A stretch of DNA of 64,000 nucleotides from Paenibacillus sp. D2_2 (lineage in GTDB: Bacteria; Bacillota; Bacilli; Paenibacillales; Paenibacillaceae). This document shows positions 28,648 through 39,635 of this stretch, one piece after another. Under the pieces are notes generated by a model. The model was not told the origin of the DNA. It saw only the letters and a program-made list of their open reading frames with translations, and searched no databases. Each line of letters starts with the position of its first letter. Position 1 is the stretch's first letter. Both the position numbers and the translations under genes were made by a program. Location of the stretch: assembly GCF_031199965.1 (NCBI RefSeq), contig NZ_CP133605.1, positions 1,334,501 to 1,398,500 of the forward strand, given 5' to 3'.

Positions 28648-29914
28648 ATGAGAAAGGATGGAGAGCATCAGTCTTGGTTCACCCTGGGGATGGTTTGGGC
28701 CGGAGCGGTGATCAGTATACCAGGTCTTCTGGTTGGGAATACGCTGATCTCGGGTATGAGCTTATCGAAGACATTATTGATCGCTTTTTTAGGGTATTCC
28801 ATTATCGTTGCTCTGATGATTCTTCAGGGCATTCAGAACACAGATCTAGGAAAATCAACCGTCCAAGTCGCAGCTCAGGTATTTGGCAAAAAGGGCTCGC
28901 GCACGATTTTATCCATTATTCTCGCCATTGCTTGCCTCGGGTGGTTCGGGATTCAGGCTAATGTATGCGGGGCAGCGCTGGCTAATCTGCTCGCGGAGTA
29001 CGGAATGACAGTTCCAGTTCCCCTTGCTTCAATGATTAGTGGTTTGGTGATGGTCATTTCAGCGATGTATGGTATTAAAGTGCTGCGAGTACTTAGTTAT
29101 ATAGCCGTGCCTCTACTCATTGTGATATGCGCATATGGATTAATTCATGTATTCACGATGGATTCCATTCAGAATATTTGGAGCTACCAGCCTGAGAAGC
29201 AAATGAACTTCATGGATGGATTAGCTGTAACCATAGGATCATTTGCCTTAGGGGCCGTTATTGCAGGCGATTATTCGCAGTTTTCGAAAAAGCGTTCCGA
29301 TGTGTTGAAAGCAGCACTAATCGGAATTGTACCTTCTGGCGTATTGATGATTAGTGTAGGTGCGATTCTATCTTTCGCTTATCAAACTAGTGATGTTGCA
29401 GCTGTCTTTATAAATATTACAACGCCTTTTATTGGAGGTACTGTTCTAATTCTGGCTGCATGGAAGACGAATATGGTTAACGCAATCTCAGGTGGATTTG
29501 CTCTCATTAACGTATTGAATATTTCTAAGGATAAAGAGAAATGGGCAGTAGGGGTTGCAGGACTCATTGGGACTGTGCTTGCGGTGATCGGAATTTTGAA
29601 TTACTTTACACCAGTCATGTCGCTCTTGTCAGCAATGGTTCCGCCAGGTAGCAGGGGTTATGGTCGCTTCTTATTGGGTTATTAACAAAGGTGATAAGAC
29701 CCGTTGGAAGGAAACAGAGGGGGTTAATCGTCTGGGCGTGATTTCTTGGTTGATCGGTTCAATTATTGCCTGTATACCAGTTGTTCTGTCCTTCTTCCCA
29801 AGCTTACCCCAAGTCTCGAATCAGCCATTGATCGGTATCATTATTTCTTTTGTCATGTATGTGGTTTGCTATCGAATCATGGACAGAAAGTCAGTCCTAT
29901 TGGAGGGGAATTAA
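28648..29914 (+). CDS. CodB-like cytosine/purine/hydantoin permease (frameshift by insertion)
   Basis: Restored length is 421 residues with about 12 membrane helices. The text SWFTLGMVWAGAVIS and IACLGWFGIQANVCGAA closely follows CodB of the NCS1 family, which imports cytosine, hydantoins or related ring compounds. ATG at 28648 lies after GGAGGAG. The lesion at GG 29647-29648 is the only one in this window where the frame moves by +1; removing one G restores MVPPVAGVMVASYW. It precedes the DUF917 gene without a gap. Substrate is inferred from neighbours: a hydantoin or similar cyclic amide. Confidence 0.85.
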
Positions 29915-31018
29915 ATGAGATATTTAGATAAACAAGCGATTGAAAATATTGCCGTAGGCGCTGCATTTTTAGGAACAGGAGGAGGAGGAGATCCTTACAT
30001 CGGTAAACTCATGGCTCTATCAGCCATTGAAAAGAACGGACCTGTAAAACTATACTCTGTGGATGAAATTGAAGATGAAGACTTCTTAATCCCTTCTGCT
30101 ATGATGGGCGCGCCTTCCGTAATGGTGGAGAAATTCCCGAACGGAGATGAGTTTGTTAAGGTGTTTCAGAAGCTGGCCAAGTATTTGGGCAGAGAGAAAA
30201 TTACGGGCACATTTCCGATGGAAGCGGGTGGAGTCAATTCCATGATTCCCATTGTCGTTGCAGCACAGTTGAATTTACCGCTTATTGATTGTGATGGCAT
30301 GGGAAGGGCATTTCCTGAGTTGCAAATGGTAACGTTCAACCTCGACGGCATTTCGGCTACACCGATCGCTATTGCAGATGAGAAAGGGAATATCGGTATC
30401 TTCGAGACGATTGACAATAAATGGACGGAGCGGTTGGCACGGACAGCAACGGTGGAGATGGGGGCTAGTGCTTTAGTAAGCCTGTATTCGACGACGGGAG
30501 CTCAAATCAAGAAAAGTGGTGTCCATAACATCGTGACTCTATCGGAGCAGATTGGAGAGATCATTTCTTCCAAGAATAGAGACGCAAAAGACAAGCTTGA
30601 ACAGCTATTAAGTCTGACATCCGGATATGAATTGTTCCAGGGAAAAATAACAAATGTCATCCGGGAAACGAAGGGCGGCTTTAATTTCGGGAAAATGAAC
30701 CTAGAAGGTATCGAGATGAGCAAAGACGAGCAGATGAAGGTTCATTTTCAAAATGAGAACTTGCTTGCCGAGAAGAACGGTCAGGTTGTAGCGATGACGC
30801 CGGATTTAATATGCTTGGTCGACTATGAAACCTTGATTCCTGTGACAACGGAGAGCTTGAAATATGGCAAACGCGTACGCGTCCTCGGGTTGCCAGCGCA
30901 TCCCAAGTGGAGAACCGAAATGGGAATCAAGACGGTAGGACCGAGATACTTTGGGTATGATTACGATTATGCTCCGATTGAAGAATTGATAAGTAAGGCG
31001 GTGGCTAGCCATGTTTAG
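29915..31018 (+). CDS. DUF917 (S-methyl-thiohydantoin desulfurase-like) protein
   Basis: A 367-residue DUF917 family protein. The N-terminus MRYLDKQAIENIAVGAAFLG and the glycine-rich loop LGTGGGGDPYIGK are the family's hallmark, then TFPMEAGGVNSM and IDCDGMGRAFPEL. Pfam now links the family to S-methyl-thiohydantoin desulfurase. ATG at 29915 directly follows the permease stop (GGAGGGGAATT upstream). The end overlaps hyuA-like by eight bases. Reaction and substrate are not established here; genomic pairing with HyuA suggests metabolism of five-membered cyclic amides. Confidence 0.85.
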   Translation: MRYLDKQAIENIAVGAAFLGTGGGGDPYIGKLMALSAIEKNGPVKLYSVDEIEDEDFLIPSAMMGAPSVMVEKFPNGDEFVKVFQKLAKYLGREKITGTFPMEAGGVNSMIPIVVAAQLNLPLIDCDGMGRAFPELQMVTFNLDGISATPIAIADEKGNIGIFETIDNKWTERLARTATVEMGASALVSLYSTTGAQIKKSGVHNIVTLSEQIGEIISSKNRDAKDKLEQLLSLTSGYELFQGKITNVIRETKGGFNFGKMNLEGIEMSKDEQMKVHFQNENLLAEKNGQVVAMTPDLICLVDYETLIPVTTESLKYGKRVRVLGLPAHPKWRTEMGIKTVGPRYFGYDYDYAPIEELISKAVASHV

Positions 31019-32560
31019 AATTGGAATAGATGTAGGCGGCACGAATACAGATGCTATTATTTTAGACGAGCATAACCAGTTAATCCATAGTGTGAAATCC
31101 CCAACGACACTGGATATCAAGACCGGGATTGTGACATCGCTGCAAAAAGTATTGAAGGAAGCAAATATAGATAAGACGAAAATCACGCATGCGATGCTGG
31201 GGACAACGCAGTGCACCAATGCGATCGTTGAACGGAAGAAGTTAGCCAAAGTCGGTGTGATCCGCTTGGGATATCCTGCTACCGCTTCTGTTCTTCCATA
31301 TACGGCTTGGCCTCAAGATATGGTGGAAAAACTAACAGGTAACTATGCTCTAGTTCAAGGTGGCTACGAATATGATGGTCAATTGCTTAGCGAAGTCGAC
31401 GAGCAGGAGATTAACGATCTACTAGCGAAGTGGCGTGATAAAGTAGAAGCTATTGCAATCATTGGTGTATTCTCCTCTATCAAAAATGATCAGGAACTCA
31501 AGGTGCGAGACTTAATCTGGGAAGCATACGGGGAAGACTATAAGGTTTCCTGTTCGTCCTTGATCGGATCTGTTGGTCTGATTGAAAGAGAGAATGCAAC
31601 GATTCTGAACGCGGCTTTATGCCATGTCATCGAAACCACCACCACAGGTTTTGCTAATGCTTTAGAAGCGGAAGGGATTAAAGATGTTGAAGTGTACCTA
31701 TGTCAGAATGACGGTACGCTCATGTCGATTGAATATGCCAAGCAGTTCCCAATTCTTACGATTGCTTGCGGACCAACGAATAGTATTCGGGGAGCTTCCT
31801 ATTTAGCGAACATTAAAGATACGATGGTCATCGACGTAGGGGTACGACATCAGATATCGGTGTTTTGCAGGATGGATTCCCAAGAGAGTCCTCTGTAGCG
31901 GTGGAAATAGGCGATATTCGCACTAATTTTAGAATGCCAGATATCATCTCAGTAGGGCTCGGCGGCGGAAGCATTGTGCGTGCAGAGGGTGGCAAAATAA
32001 CGGTTGGCCCAGATAGTGTGGGCTACAAGATCGGAGAAGAAGCGCTTGTATTTGGTGGAAACACCATGACTGCGACGGACATCGCGGTTCGTCTTGGACT
32101 GGCTGATATGGGGGACAAGAGTTTAGTCAGTCATATCGATGAAGGATTTGCGAAGCAAGTCCAATCCGTAATTTCTTCGATCATAGCAAAAGCAATCGAT
32201 AAGATGAAAACTTCTTCCGAAGATGTACAGATCGTACTCGTAGGCGGAGGCAGCGTGATTATCCCAGATGAGATTCCTGGAGTATCCGATATCGTTAAAG
32301 TGGAGAACGGCGGGGTGGCGAATGCCATCGGAGCATCGATCTCTCAAATTAGCGGACAGTACGAACAGATCTACATTTATTCTCGTGAACCGCGTGAGCA
32401 GTCGCTTAAGGATGCGGAGGACAAAGCAGTGAAACAAGCGGTCATCGCAGGGGCTGATCCTACTACGATCAAACTGGTTGAAGTTGAAGAGACACCGCTT
32501 GCCTATCACCCGGAAAATGCAACTCGATTAAGAGTCAAAGTTGTAGGTAATATGAGTTAA
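31011..32560 (+). CDS. HyuA-like hydantoinase/oxoprolinase subunit (one frameshift)
   Basis: Restored length is 516 residues. It begins FRIGIDVGGTNTDAIILD, the phosphate-binding start of the ASKHA fold, has GTTQCTNAIVERKKL, and after the break continues GVLQDGFPRESS and LGGGSIVRAEGG. The C-terminal part VLVGGGSVIIP and the overall length fit the Hydantoinase A family, which hydrolyses hydantoins or 5-oxoproline with ATP. The lesion is GGGG at 31839-31842, one G short. No HyuB follows; a terminator does. It overlaps DUF917 by eight bases, so the last three genes are one unit. Confidence 0.88.
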
Positions 32561-32590
32561 GAAACATACTTTGGAGAATTAGATTGTAAC

Positions 32591-32635
32591 AGAAGCTTCT
32601 CGTTAATTGCACAAATTAATGAGAAGCTTCTTTTG
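32591..32635 (+). terminator. Terminator of the permease-DUF917-HyuA unit
   Basis: AGAAGCTTCTCGTTAATT and ATTAATGAGAAGCTTCT form a long stem followed by TTTT. Confidence 0.85.
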
Positions 32636-32703
32636 TCAACGCCGTTAGGCTAATTAAGCTATAATTAATTATTACAATATGTATGGAAAGGACTAGATAA
32701 TTG

Positions 32704-33609
32704 ATGAGACTAAATCAACTTGGCTCCTCTGATCTATTCATTAGCGAGATCGGACTTGGCTGCATGTCTCTCGGAACAGAAGAGCGTAAAGCCATTGGGA
32801 TTGTCCATGAAGCGTTAGATCAAGGTGTTAATTTTCTGGATACGGCGGATATATACGATTATGGACGTAATGAAGAGTTGGTAGGCAAGGCGATTAAGGG
32901 AAAGCGCGATCGAGTAGTACTTGCCAGCAAGGCTGGGAATCGGCGGATTGAGGGTAGGGAAGGCTTAGTCTGGGACCCTAGCAAAGCTTACATCAAATCA
33001 GCTATTAAGGAAAGCCTGCGTAGATTGCAGACCGATTATTTGGATTTGTATCAGCTGCATGGTGGAACGATCGAGGATCCTATCGATGAGACGATCGAGG
33101 CATTTGAGGAACTCAAGCAAGAAGGCTTAATTCGCTACTATGGGATCTCTTCCATTAGGCCGAATGTGATACGGCAGTTTGCAGCTCGATCATCGATGGT
33201 AAGCGTGATGAATCAATATAGTATTCTTGATCGACGTTCCGAGGAAGAGGTATTACCGCTGCTGCACGAGAAAGGGATCAGTGTTATTGCTAGAGGACCG
33301 CTAGCTAGCGGGGCGCTTGCTGCTGAACGTGAGATAACTAAAGGTTATTTGAACTACACGCCAGAAGAAATTGTTGAACTTCGTACAAAGTTAAGTACAG
33401 TGGCTCAAGAATGTAATAGAACGATGACCGAACTTGCGATTCGTTATTCGCTTAGTCATCCTGCAGTTGCGACAGTGATTCCGGGTGCAAGCTCGCGGGA
33501 GCAATTGCTGGCGAATATTGCAGCAGCTAATACTCCCCATCTGACACAGGAAGAGATAGCAGTGATTAGACAGATTAGCCAAGCGAATCGTTATGAGCAG
33601 CATCGATAA
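32704..33609 (+). CDS. Aldo/keto reductase
   Basis: A 301-residue NAD(P)H-dependent aldo/keto reductase of the (beta/alpha)8 fold. The catalytic tetrad appears as D46 (LDTAD), Y51 (DIYDYG), K76 (ASKAG) and the His in YQLHGG. The C-terminal NADPH-site segment TVIPGASSREQL is present. ATG at 32704 (TTG at 32701 is in frame one codon earlier) follows AAAGGA. It is monocistronic or paired with the following acetyltransferase. Substrate unknown. Confidence 0.9.
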   Translation: MRLNQLGSSDLFISEIGLGCMSLGTEERKAIGIVHEALDQGVNFLDTADIYDYGRNEELVGKAIKGKRDRVVLASKAGNRRIEGREGLVWDPSKAYIKSAIKESLRRLQTDYLDLYQLHGGTIEDPIDETIEAFEELKQEGLIRYYGISSIRPNVIRQFAARSSMVSVMNQYSILDRRSEEEVLPLLHEKGISVIARGPLASGALAAEREITKGYLNYTPEEIVELRTKLSTVAQECNRTMTELAIRYSLSHPAVATVIPGASSREQLLANIAAANTPHLTQEEIAVIRQISQANRYEQHR

Positions 33610-33679
33610 AAGAGAGCAATCACATTGTCAGGACATCCCTAATCCTGTGCTTTATACCATGGAGAAAGGAAGAAAAGGC

Positions 33680-34189
33680 ATGTTAATCAGACAAGAAACA
33701 AGCAAAGATTACAATGCGGTTTATAACCTTGTAAAAGAGGCATTTGCATCCGCAGAACACAGTGATGGGAACGAGCAGGATTTAGTTGCTGCTTTAAGAA
33801 ATGGGGCGGCATTTGTACCGGAACTTTCCCTAATTGCAGAGATTGACGGAATAATCGCAGGGCATATTCTGTTCACGGAAGCAAAGGTGGGAAATGACAT
33901 AGTGCTTGTCTTAGCGCCGTTGTCTGTGCTGCCAGAATTTCAAAAGCGGGGTATAGGTTCTGCCTTAATCAAAGAAGGTCACAAAATCGCCAGGGAACTA
34001 GGTTATCAATATTCTCTAGTTCTAGGAAGTGAAACATATTATCCGCGTTACGGTTCTCTTCCTGCTGAGCAGTTTGGTATTGAAGTTCCAGACGGTATGC
34101 CCTCTGTTAACTTTATGGCAATCAAGTTACAGGACAACGCTAAGCCTGTAAGTGGAGCCGTAACTTATGCAAAGGAATTTGGAATTTAA
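33680..34189 (+). CDS. GNAT family N-acetyltransferase
   Basis: A 169-residue YhbS-type GNAT. The acetyl-CoA motif is LAPLSVLPEFQKRGIGSALIKEG, followed by LVLGSETYYPRYGSLPAE, as in this subgroup. ATG at 33680 follows AAGGAAGAAAAGG; a longer frame back to 33593 overlaps the reductase and has no good ribosome site. Substrate unknown. Confidence 0.88.
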   Translation: MLIRQETSKDYNAVYNLVKEAFASAEHSDGNEQDLVAALRNGAAFVPELSLIAEIDGIIAGHILFTEAKVGNDIVLVLAPLSVLPEFQKRGIGSALIKEGHKIARELGYQYSLVLGSETYYPRYGSLPAEQFGIEVPDGMPSVNFMAIKLQDNAKPVSGAVTYAKEFGI

Positions 34190-34200
34190 AGATCTATATA

Positions 34201-34240
34201 AAAACCGGACTATCAGCTTCCGCCGATAGCCCGGTTTTTG
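34201..34240. terminator. Bidirectional terminator between GNAT and SDR genes
   Basis: AAAACCGGACTATC and GATAGCCCGGTTTTT pair around a short loop; A-run on one side and T-run on the other. Confidence 0.85.
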
Positions 34241-34272
34241 TCTATTCCTATGTTGCTTGCCCCTCACGTTAA

Positions 34273-35034
34273 TTACAGAGTCAAGCCGCCATCAACGAGG
34301 ACTACGGAGCCAACCATGTAGCTGGAACGATCGGAGGCGAGGAAGGAGACCATCTCGGCCATTTCCTCAGGCTGTGCATAACGGCCGATACGCATGTTGC
34401 CAACTTCCTCAGGGACGTAACCGCCTGTCATGAACTGCTCTCCAACGCTCTTGGTCAAAGTGGTTTCTACACCACCGGGGCAGATCGCGTTGACGCGAAT
34501 TCCTTTTTTTACATATTCCAGGGCTGCACCTTGGGTAAGACCAATTACCGCATGCTTCGTTGCGGAATAAGCGGCCACACTGTGCTCGCTGCGGACTCCG
34601 GCCGTAGAAGCTGTATTGATGATCGAACCGTTTCCTTGTTTCTCCATGACCTTCAATACATATTTCAGACCAAGGAACACGCCTTTCAAATTGATCGCAA
34701 CGACGCGATCGAATTCAGCTTCCTCTATATCGGTCAAGAGAGAAAACTTCTGAATTACACCGGCATTGTTAAAGAATGCATCGATGCGGCCATAAGTTTC
34801 AACTGCTGTATTGACATAGCGCTGTACATCCTCGCTCTTGGATACGTCAGCTTGGACAAAGATCCCTTCGCCGCCTTGCTCCTGAATCATCTTTAATGTT
34901 TCTTCTCCTGTTGCTGTATTGAAATCAACGAGTACCAATTTGGCCCCTTCGCGAGCCATTTTCAAGCTGCTGGCTCTTCCGATACCGCTTCCTGCTCCGG
35001 TAACGATCACAATTTTATTTTCAAGTTCCATCAT
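34273..35034 (-). CDS. Short-chain dehydrogenase/reductase
   Basis: A 253-residue classical SDR. The dinucleotide motif TGAGSGIG is near residue 12, NNAG near 90, the serine in NTASTAG and the catalytic YSATK near 156. The C-terminal GSVVLVDGGLTL is usual for the family, which includes glucose 1-dehydrogenases and 3-oxoacyl-ACP reductases. Substrate cannot be told. GGAGGA upstream supports the start at 35034 or at the next ATG. Confidence 0.92.
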   Translation of the reverse strand: MMELENKIVIVTGAGSGIGRASSLKMAREGAKLVLVDFNTATGEETLKMIQEQGGEGIFVQADVSKSEDVQRYVNTAVETYGRIDAFFNNAGVIQKFSLLTDIEEAEFDRVVAINLKGVFLGLKYVLKVMEKQGNGSIINTASTAGVRSEHSVAAYSATKHAVIGLTQGAALEYVKKGIRVNAICPGGVETTLTKSVGEQFMTGGYVPEEVGNMRIGRYAQPEEMAEMVSFLASDRSSYMVGSVVLVDGGLTL

Positions 35035-35177
35035 GGGTTCCTCCTAAATTAGAATAACTTTAATTCAATTTGATTATATTTAATATTTAAGTATAATTAT
35101 TGCTCTTTTCTACGATTAATAGTATTATTTTCACATCTATAAAAGCGCTTTATTTCACAAGAATCTAGGAGAAGAAT

Positions 35178-36442
35178 ATGCAGCTATCCATTGAAGAAAT
35201 TAAATATATTTGTCAGCACCTTCATCAAGCTCATGGGTTATCGGTCTTTTATGTCAGCGAAGGGCAATTCGAAGCTGAGTATGCCGTAGGCAGCGTGCAT
35301 AATAGTCCGTATTATTTACCACTGAAAGAACGGATCAAGGGTTACTTGTCCCAGAGCCGAAGCGATTGTCCAATTTTTTTCTCACTGAGCTATTTGCATT
35401 TCTTCTATATTAATCTGGAGAATCACGGGCAGGCAGTGGGGAAGATCGTAGTTGGTCCCTGTTTAAATAGTGAGTTGGATAGTACGAATGTTGATATCAT
35501 CAATGAACTTTCGCAGCAGGGCTTCTCTAATATCCGACATCTGATCGAGTTCTATCATTCATTTCCAACCATGGGATATGAACATCTGCTCTCCGTGAGC
35601 CTACTGTCTTACTATATGCTGTATCAGACACAGCTTGATCCCTCCTTCGTCGTAAGGATGAGTTCTGACGTAATCCCAGATACAGAGCCTAAGGCTAAGC
35701 CTGAGCTTGAGATATTAAATGGAAGAAGGAATCTGATCTTCCATTCCAATCTATATTACGAAAGAGTGCTACTCGATTACGTCAAGAAGGGAAGGCTAGA
35801 TAAAATCAAGGATCTATCGAATTCTACGATCATTGGCGAAAGGAGCTTGGTACATTATCGAGACGAAGCCAGCTCAGAAGTGAGAAGAACATCATGATCA
35901 TTGGTATAGCCCTGATCTGTCGGGCAGCGATTGAAGGAGGCTTGAACGAGGAGGCAGCGTTAACGCTAAATGATTACTACATTCAGCAATTGGAGGAAGA
36001 GGAGCAGATCTCGGGGATCAATACTGTCATCGAAGAGGCTGTGTCCGAATTTACCCATCGTGTAGCGAATCTGAATGAACAACGTTACTCTGCTCCGATT
36101 CAGGCGTGCCAACATTATATCAGCGACCATCTTTACGAGGATATTACGTTGGAACAATTGGCTGGGTTAAGCTTTCTAAGTCCCAATTATTTATCCAGCA
36201 TGTTCAAGAAAAAGGTAGGCGTCTCCATAAGTGAATATATTCAACGGGAGAGAATTCATGAAGCGATGAAGCTACTGACACTTACCCAATATCCAATATC
36301 GGATATTTGCTCCTGGCTTAATTTTCACGATCAGAGCTATTTCATTAAAGTGTTCAAAAAATTCACCGGTATGACCCCTAGGCAATACAGAAATGCCGAA
36401 CAACGACCGGATGGATTTGGTAACGATATTGAGACGGATTAA
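35178..36442 (+). CDS. AraC family transcriptional regulator (one frameshift)
   Basis: Restored length is 421 residues. The N-terminal half is a Bacillales-specific sensory part (starts MQLSIEEIKYICQHLHQ; contains GKIVVGPCLN). The C-terminal 100 residues form the AraC DNA-binding domain: YEDITLEQLAGLSFLSPNYLS, then SISEYIQRERIHEAMKLL and the second helix-turn-helix ending FKKFTGMTPRQYRN. The lesion is AA at 35885-35886 (AAA restores EVRKNIMIIGIAL). It is divergent from the SDR gene and may regulate it or the downstream genes. Confidence 0.88.
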
Positions 36443-36445
36443 CGT

Positions 36446-36495
36446 AAGGCATAGCCCTATTTCTTGCAATTTGGGAGAGGGGCTATGCTTTTTTT
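36446..36495 (+). terminator. Terminator after the AraC regulator
   Basis: AAGGCATAGCCCT pairs with AGGGGCTATGCTT, followed by a T-run. Confidence 0.8.
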
Positions 36496-36567
36496 ACTTC
36501 AAATTTTATCCCTTCCAACCGACATAAATGAAAGACATAGGATCAATTCAAGGAGGGATTATTAGAG

Positions 36568-38254
36568 ATGGACAAAGAGAGGACAACATCTCGTCCACAA
36601 GGGGAGAAGCTATTTAGAAACAAAGGGGGATATTGACGATTGCTGCAGTTGTGGCCGCATTTATGGCGATGATACTACCAGTTAACGCTGCTTATGCCAA
36701 GTATGACGTGAATGAACACGTACTACAGCATACGCGTACGGAAATTGTGCAGAAGATGGAGGAGTACGCACCGGAGCGTTCCGATGGAGAGTACTTATGG
36801 GATGAAGCCTATGAAGAGAAGCCCAACATAAATTCTCCTTATTCTTCGGGCAAATTGAAGGAAGCATACATATGGGAAGGCATTAAGGCGGTGAATTTGG
36901 TACGTTATCTGGCCGGGCTTCCAGATGATGTTGAGCCGGATTTTATGCTTGGGAATCAACAGCAGGCTGCGGCGCTGCTCAATGCCGTGAATGGAGAACT
37001 GAGCCACTATCCTTCCCAGCCACAGGGAATGAGCAATGATTTATTCAATCTAGGGGCGAATGGGGCGAAGAGTAGCAACATCGCTTACGGCGCGGATAAT
37101 TTCATGGAAGCCGTCATCGATCTTTATATGGCTGATTCGAGTGAAGGCAACATTGATAGGGTTGGACATCGCCGCTGGATTCTTAATCCGACGATGAAGA
37201 AGACGATGTTCGGCGCCGCAATAGGCCATTCCGGAGCATACGAAGTGCCGTATTCTAATATGTACTCTTTCGATAAGTCTCGCGCGTCCGGCGAAGTGGC
37301 CTATGAGTATATTGGCTGGCCGTCGGCTGGATCATTCCCGCTTGAGGTATGGCATGCGAAGGATCCGTGGTCGATTATGTTAAACCCTGACGTTTATGAT
37401 AATAAACGGACAAGCAGCATCAAAGTGACGATGACCCGGAAATCGGATGGACGCGTATGGAGCTTCGGGTCTGTAGATCAGGATAAAGGCGGCAAATACT
37501 TCACCGTTGATACAGCGAATTATGCGGTTCCTTTCTGCATTATTTTCCGACCAGATTCTTCATTAGATTATAAGCCTGAGGAGCAGTTTCATATTGAAGT
37601 GACAGGGCTTTATAGCAAGGGCAGCGGTCAGCCTCAAAGTCTTGCCTATGATACACAGTTTTTCAATGCGGAGCAGCATTCAGAGCAGGCCGATTCTCTG
37701 GCTGCTACCGGACAGGTCAGTGCCTGGGCCGAGGAATACTATTTGAAGCTTAAAACAAGCGCTCTGCTGGATGGTGTTGCCGACAGCGACCATTCGAGCC
37801 AGATAAGCCGATTGGAGTTCACAAATATAGCCTTTAACTTGTACAAGCTTCTGGCTGACTATGAAATGGAGGACATCAAGAGTCCGTTCAACGATATCGA
37901 TCAAGCGAGAATCTCTCATGCCGCGAAGCTTGGTATTATCCAAGGGACCTCGGCGGGTCAATTCTCTCCCAATAAGAAGTTGACCCGTCAGGAAGCGGTT
38001 GTCGTGCTGATGAATCTATACAAGAAGCTAGGTGGTGACACCGCTACATTGGCGAGTGCAAACTCTACCTTTACCGATGACGCTGACATCGCTGCCTGGG
38101 CTAAGAAGATGCGTATACCGCATATAACCTTGGATTGATTCAAGGAATGGGTAAGAATCAGTTCCGTCCGAAGGACAACCTGACGAAAGAACAGGCATAT
38201 GTCATGCTGGCGAAACTTTGGGATCATGTCGTTACAAAGGACCATCGGAATTGA
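36568..38254 (+). CDS. Secreted CAP-domain protein with S-layer homology region (two frameshifts)
   Basis: Restored length is 562 residues. ATG at 36568 lies about ten bases after AAGGAGGG; the signal sequence ends near NAAYA. The CAP/SCP-like domain fills the first 200 residues of the mature part (NGELSHYPSQPQGM, GHRRWILNPTM). The C-terminus has two to three SLH-type repeats (ISHAAKLGIIQGTSAGQFSPN; LGLIQGMGKNQFRPKDNLT) that would bind pyruvylated cell wall polymer. Lesions: GGGGG at 36625-36629 lacks a G and AA at 38106-38107 lacks an A; the second cuts off the last SLH motif in the raw frame. A cell-surface protein of unknown role. Confidence 0.85.
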
Positions 38255-38270
38255 TCCGATGGTTCTTCGT
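38238..38270 (+). terminator. Hairpin at the end of the CAP-SLH gene
   Basis: GACCATCGGA/TCCGATGGTTC overlaps the stop codon of the gene and is followed by TTCGT; the T-tract is weak. Confidence 0.55.
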
Positions 38271-38439
38271 AATACAGTCATCTAAAGTGTGCTCAATTAT
38301 TCATAATCGTAGCGAAAATCAGTCAAAGATATCTTGTAGCAGGTAAGTAACTGATATATCATAATCACTAGTTTGACTTATAGATAGAAATCGTTGGATA
38401 GCTAATGTTGTAATACATATTGGAGCGGAGAGATCAATT

Positions 38440-39635
38440 TTGACAACGAAAAAAATAGATCCAACACATGCGACACGAAAAGATAGACAGATGTTGATCC
38501 TTCGTGGAATGAATTTTTGGCAGTATGCTATTCTAGCTGTGCTTGCACCATTCTTACCATTGTATTTTGCAAACTTAGGATATTCTTCTTCTCAGATTGG
38601 CTTTCTTATGATGATCGGTCCGTTTGTAGCAAGCATGATTCAACCGTTCTGGGGATATTTGAGCGACCGTCTGCAGACCGTGAAGAAAATTATCTTTTGG
38701 CTATGGATTCTAGCGATTATAGGCAGTGTATTATTGTTTAACTCTGGGGCAGCTATACACTTACACTCTGTTTCGTATTAGCTTTATACTTCTTCTATCA
38801 GCCTACCATGCCATTGCTAGACAGTATTTCTGTCCAGTCAGCTTCGCGTAGAGGAAGTTCTTACGGCTCGTTGCGACTATTTGGCTCTATAGGCTATACA
38901 GTGATTTCGTTGTCTGGGGGCCTACTGCTGGTCGCTCTGGGTGGTATTACCAAGTTACCTTATTTGCTTTGGGCCGTCTGGGTGGTACCGTTCCTGTTGT
39001 TGCTATTCCTGCGTGACGAACCGGCTGAAGGGGAAGGCATGACGCTAGCAACCTTAAAGGAATTGTTCACGAACAAGTCATTCCTGTGGTTCTTATTTCT
39101 AGTGTTCATTATTTCGGTACCTCACCGTATGAATGATGTGATGCTCGGTTTGTATATGAAGGAGTTGGGGGCCTCTGACTCTATGGTTGGATGGGCTTGG
39201 GCTCTGGCTGCAGCCGTCGAAATTCCCATATTCGCCTTACTGGGCAAGTATTTGCACCGGATTCATGAATATGTGCTCATTGGTATTGTCGGGATCATAT
39301 ATACCCTTCGCTGGTTCATGTATTATGTATCGGATGATCCGTGGGTACTGTTGGCGCTGCAAGCTGGGGCCGCCATTACCTTCGCCGTGTTCTGGATTAC
39401 TTCTATGCATTATGTTGCACGGATTCTTCCTCCACAGCTAGGAGCGACAGGTTTCTCATTACTAAGCATGGTGTACCTGGGTTTGTCCGGTATGACCGGC
39501 GGCATAGTGGGGGAGACTGTCCGACTTGTTCGGGGAGCGAGCATGTACTTGTTTGCTTCCATCGCTTCGCTGTTAGGAGGAGTGCTGTTTCTTGCGACAG
39601 AAGTGCTTTCAAGGCGGCGTGGGCGGGGAGTCTAA
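38440..39635 (+). CDS. MFS transporter, LacY/nucleoside-symporter-like (one frameshift)
   Basis: Restored length is 398 residues with about 12 membrane helices. The loop between helices 2 and 3, WGYLSDRLQTVKK, is the MFS signature; helix 1 begins FWQYAILAVLAPFLPLYF. The second half starts with YGSLRLFGSIGYTV, the segment used to classify the MFS_1-like/LacY_symp members. The lesion is GGGG at 38746-38749, one G short (restores NSGGSYTLTLCFVLAL). The start is TTG at 38440 after GGAG. Substrate unknown. Confidence 0.85.

Noticed and set aside
33593..33679. Longer N-terminus for the GNAT gene
   Set aside because: It overlaps the aldo/keto reductase and lacks a good ribosome site; the internal ATG at 33680 has one.
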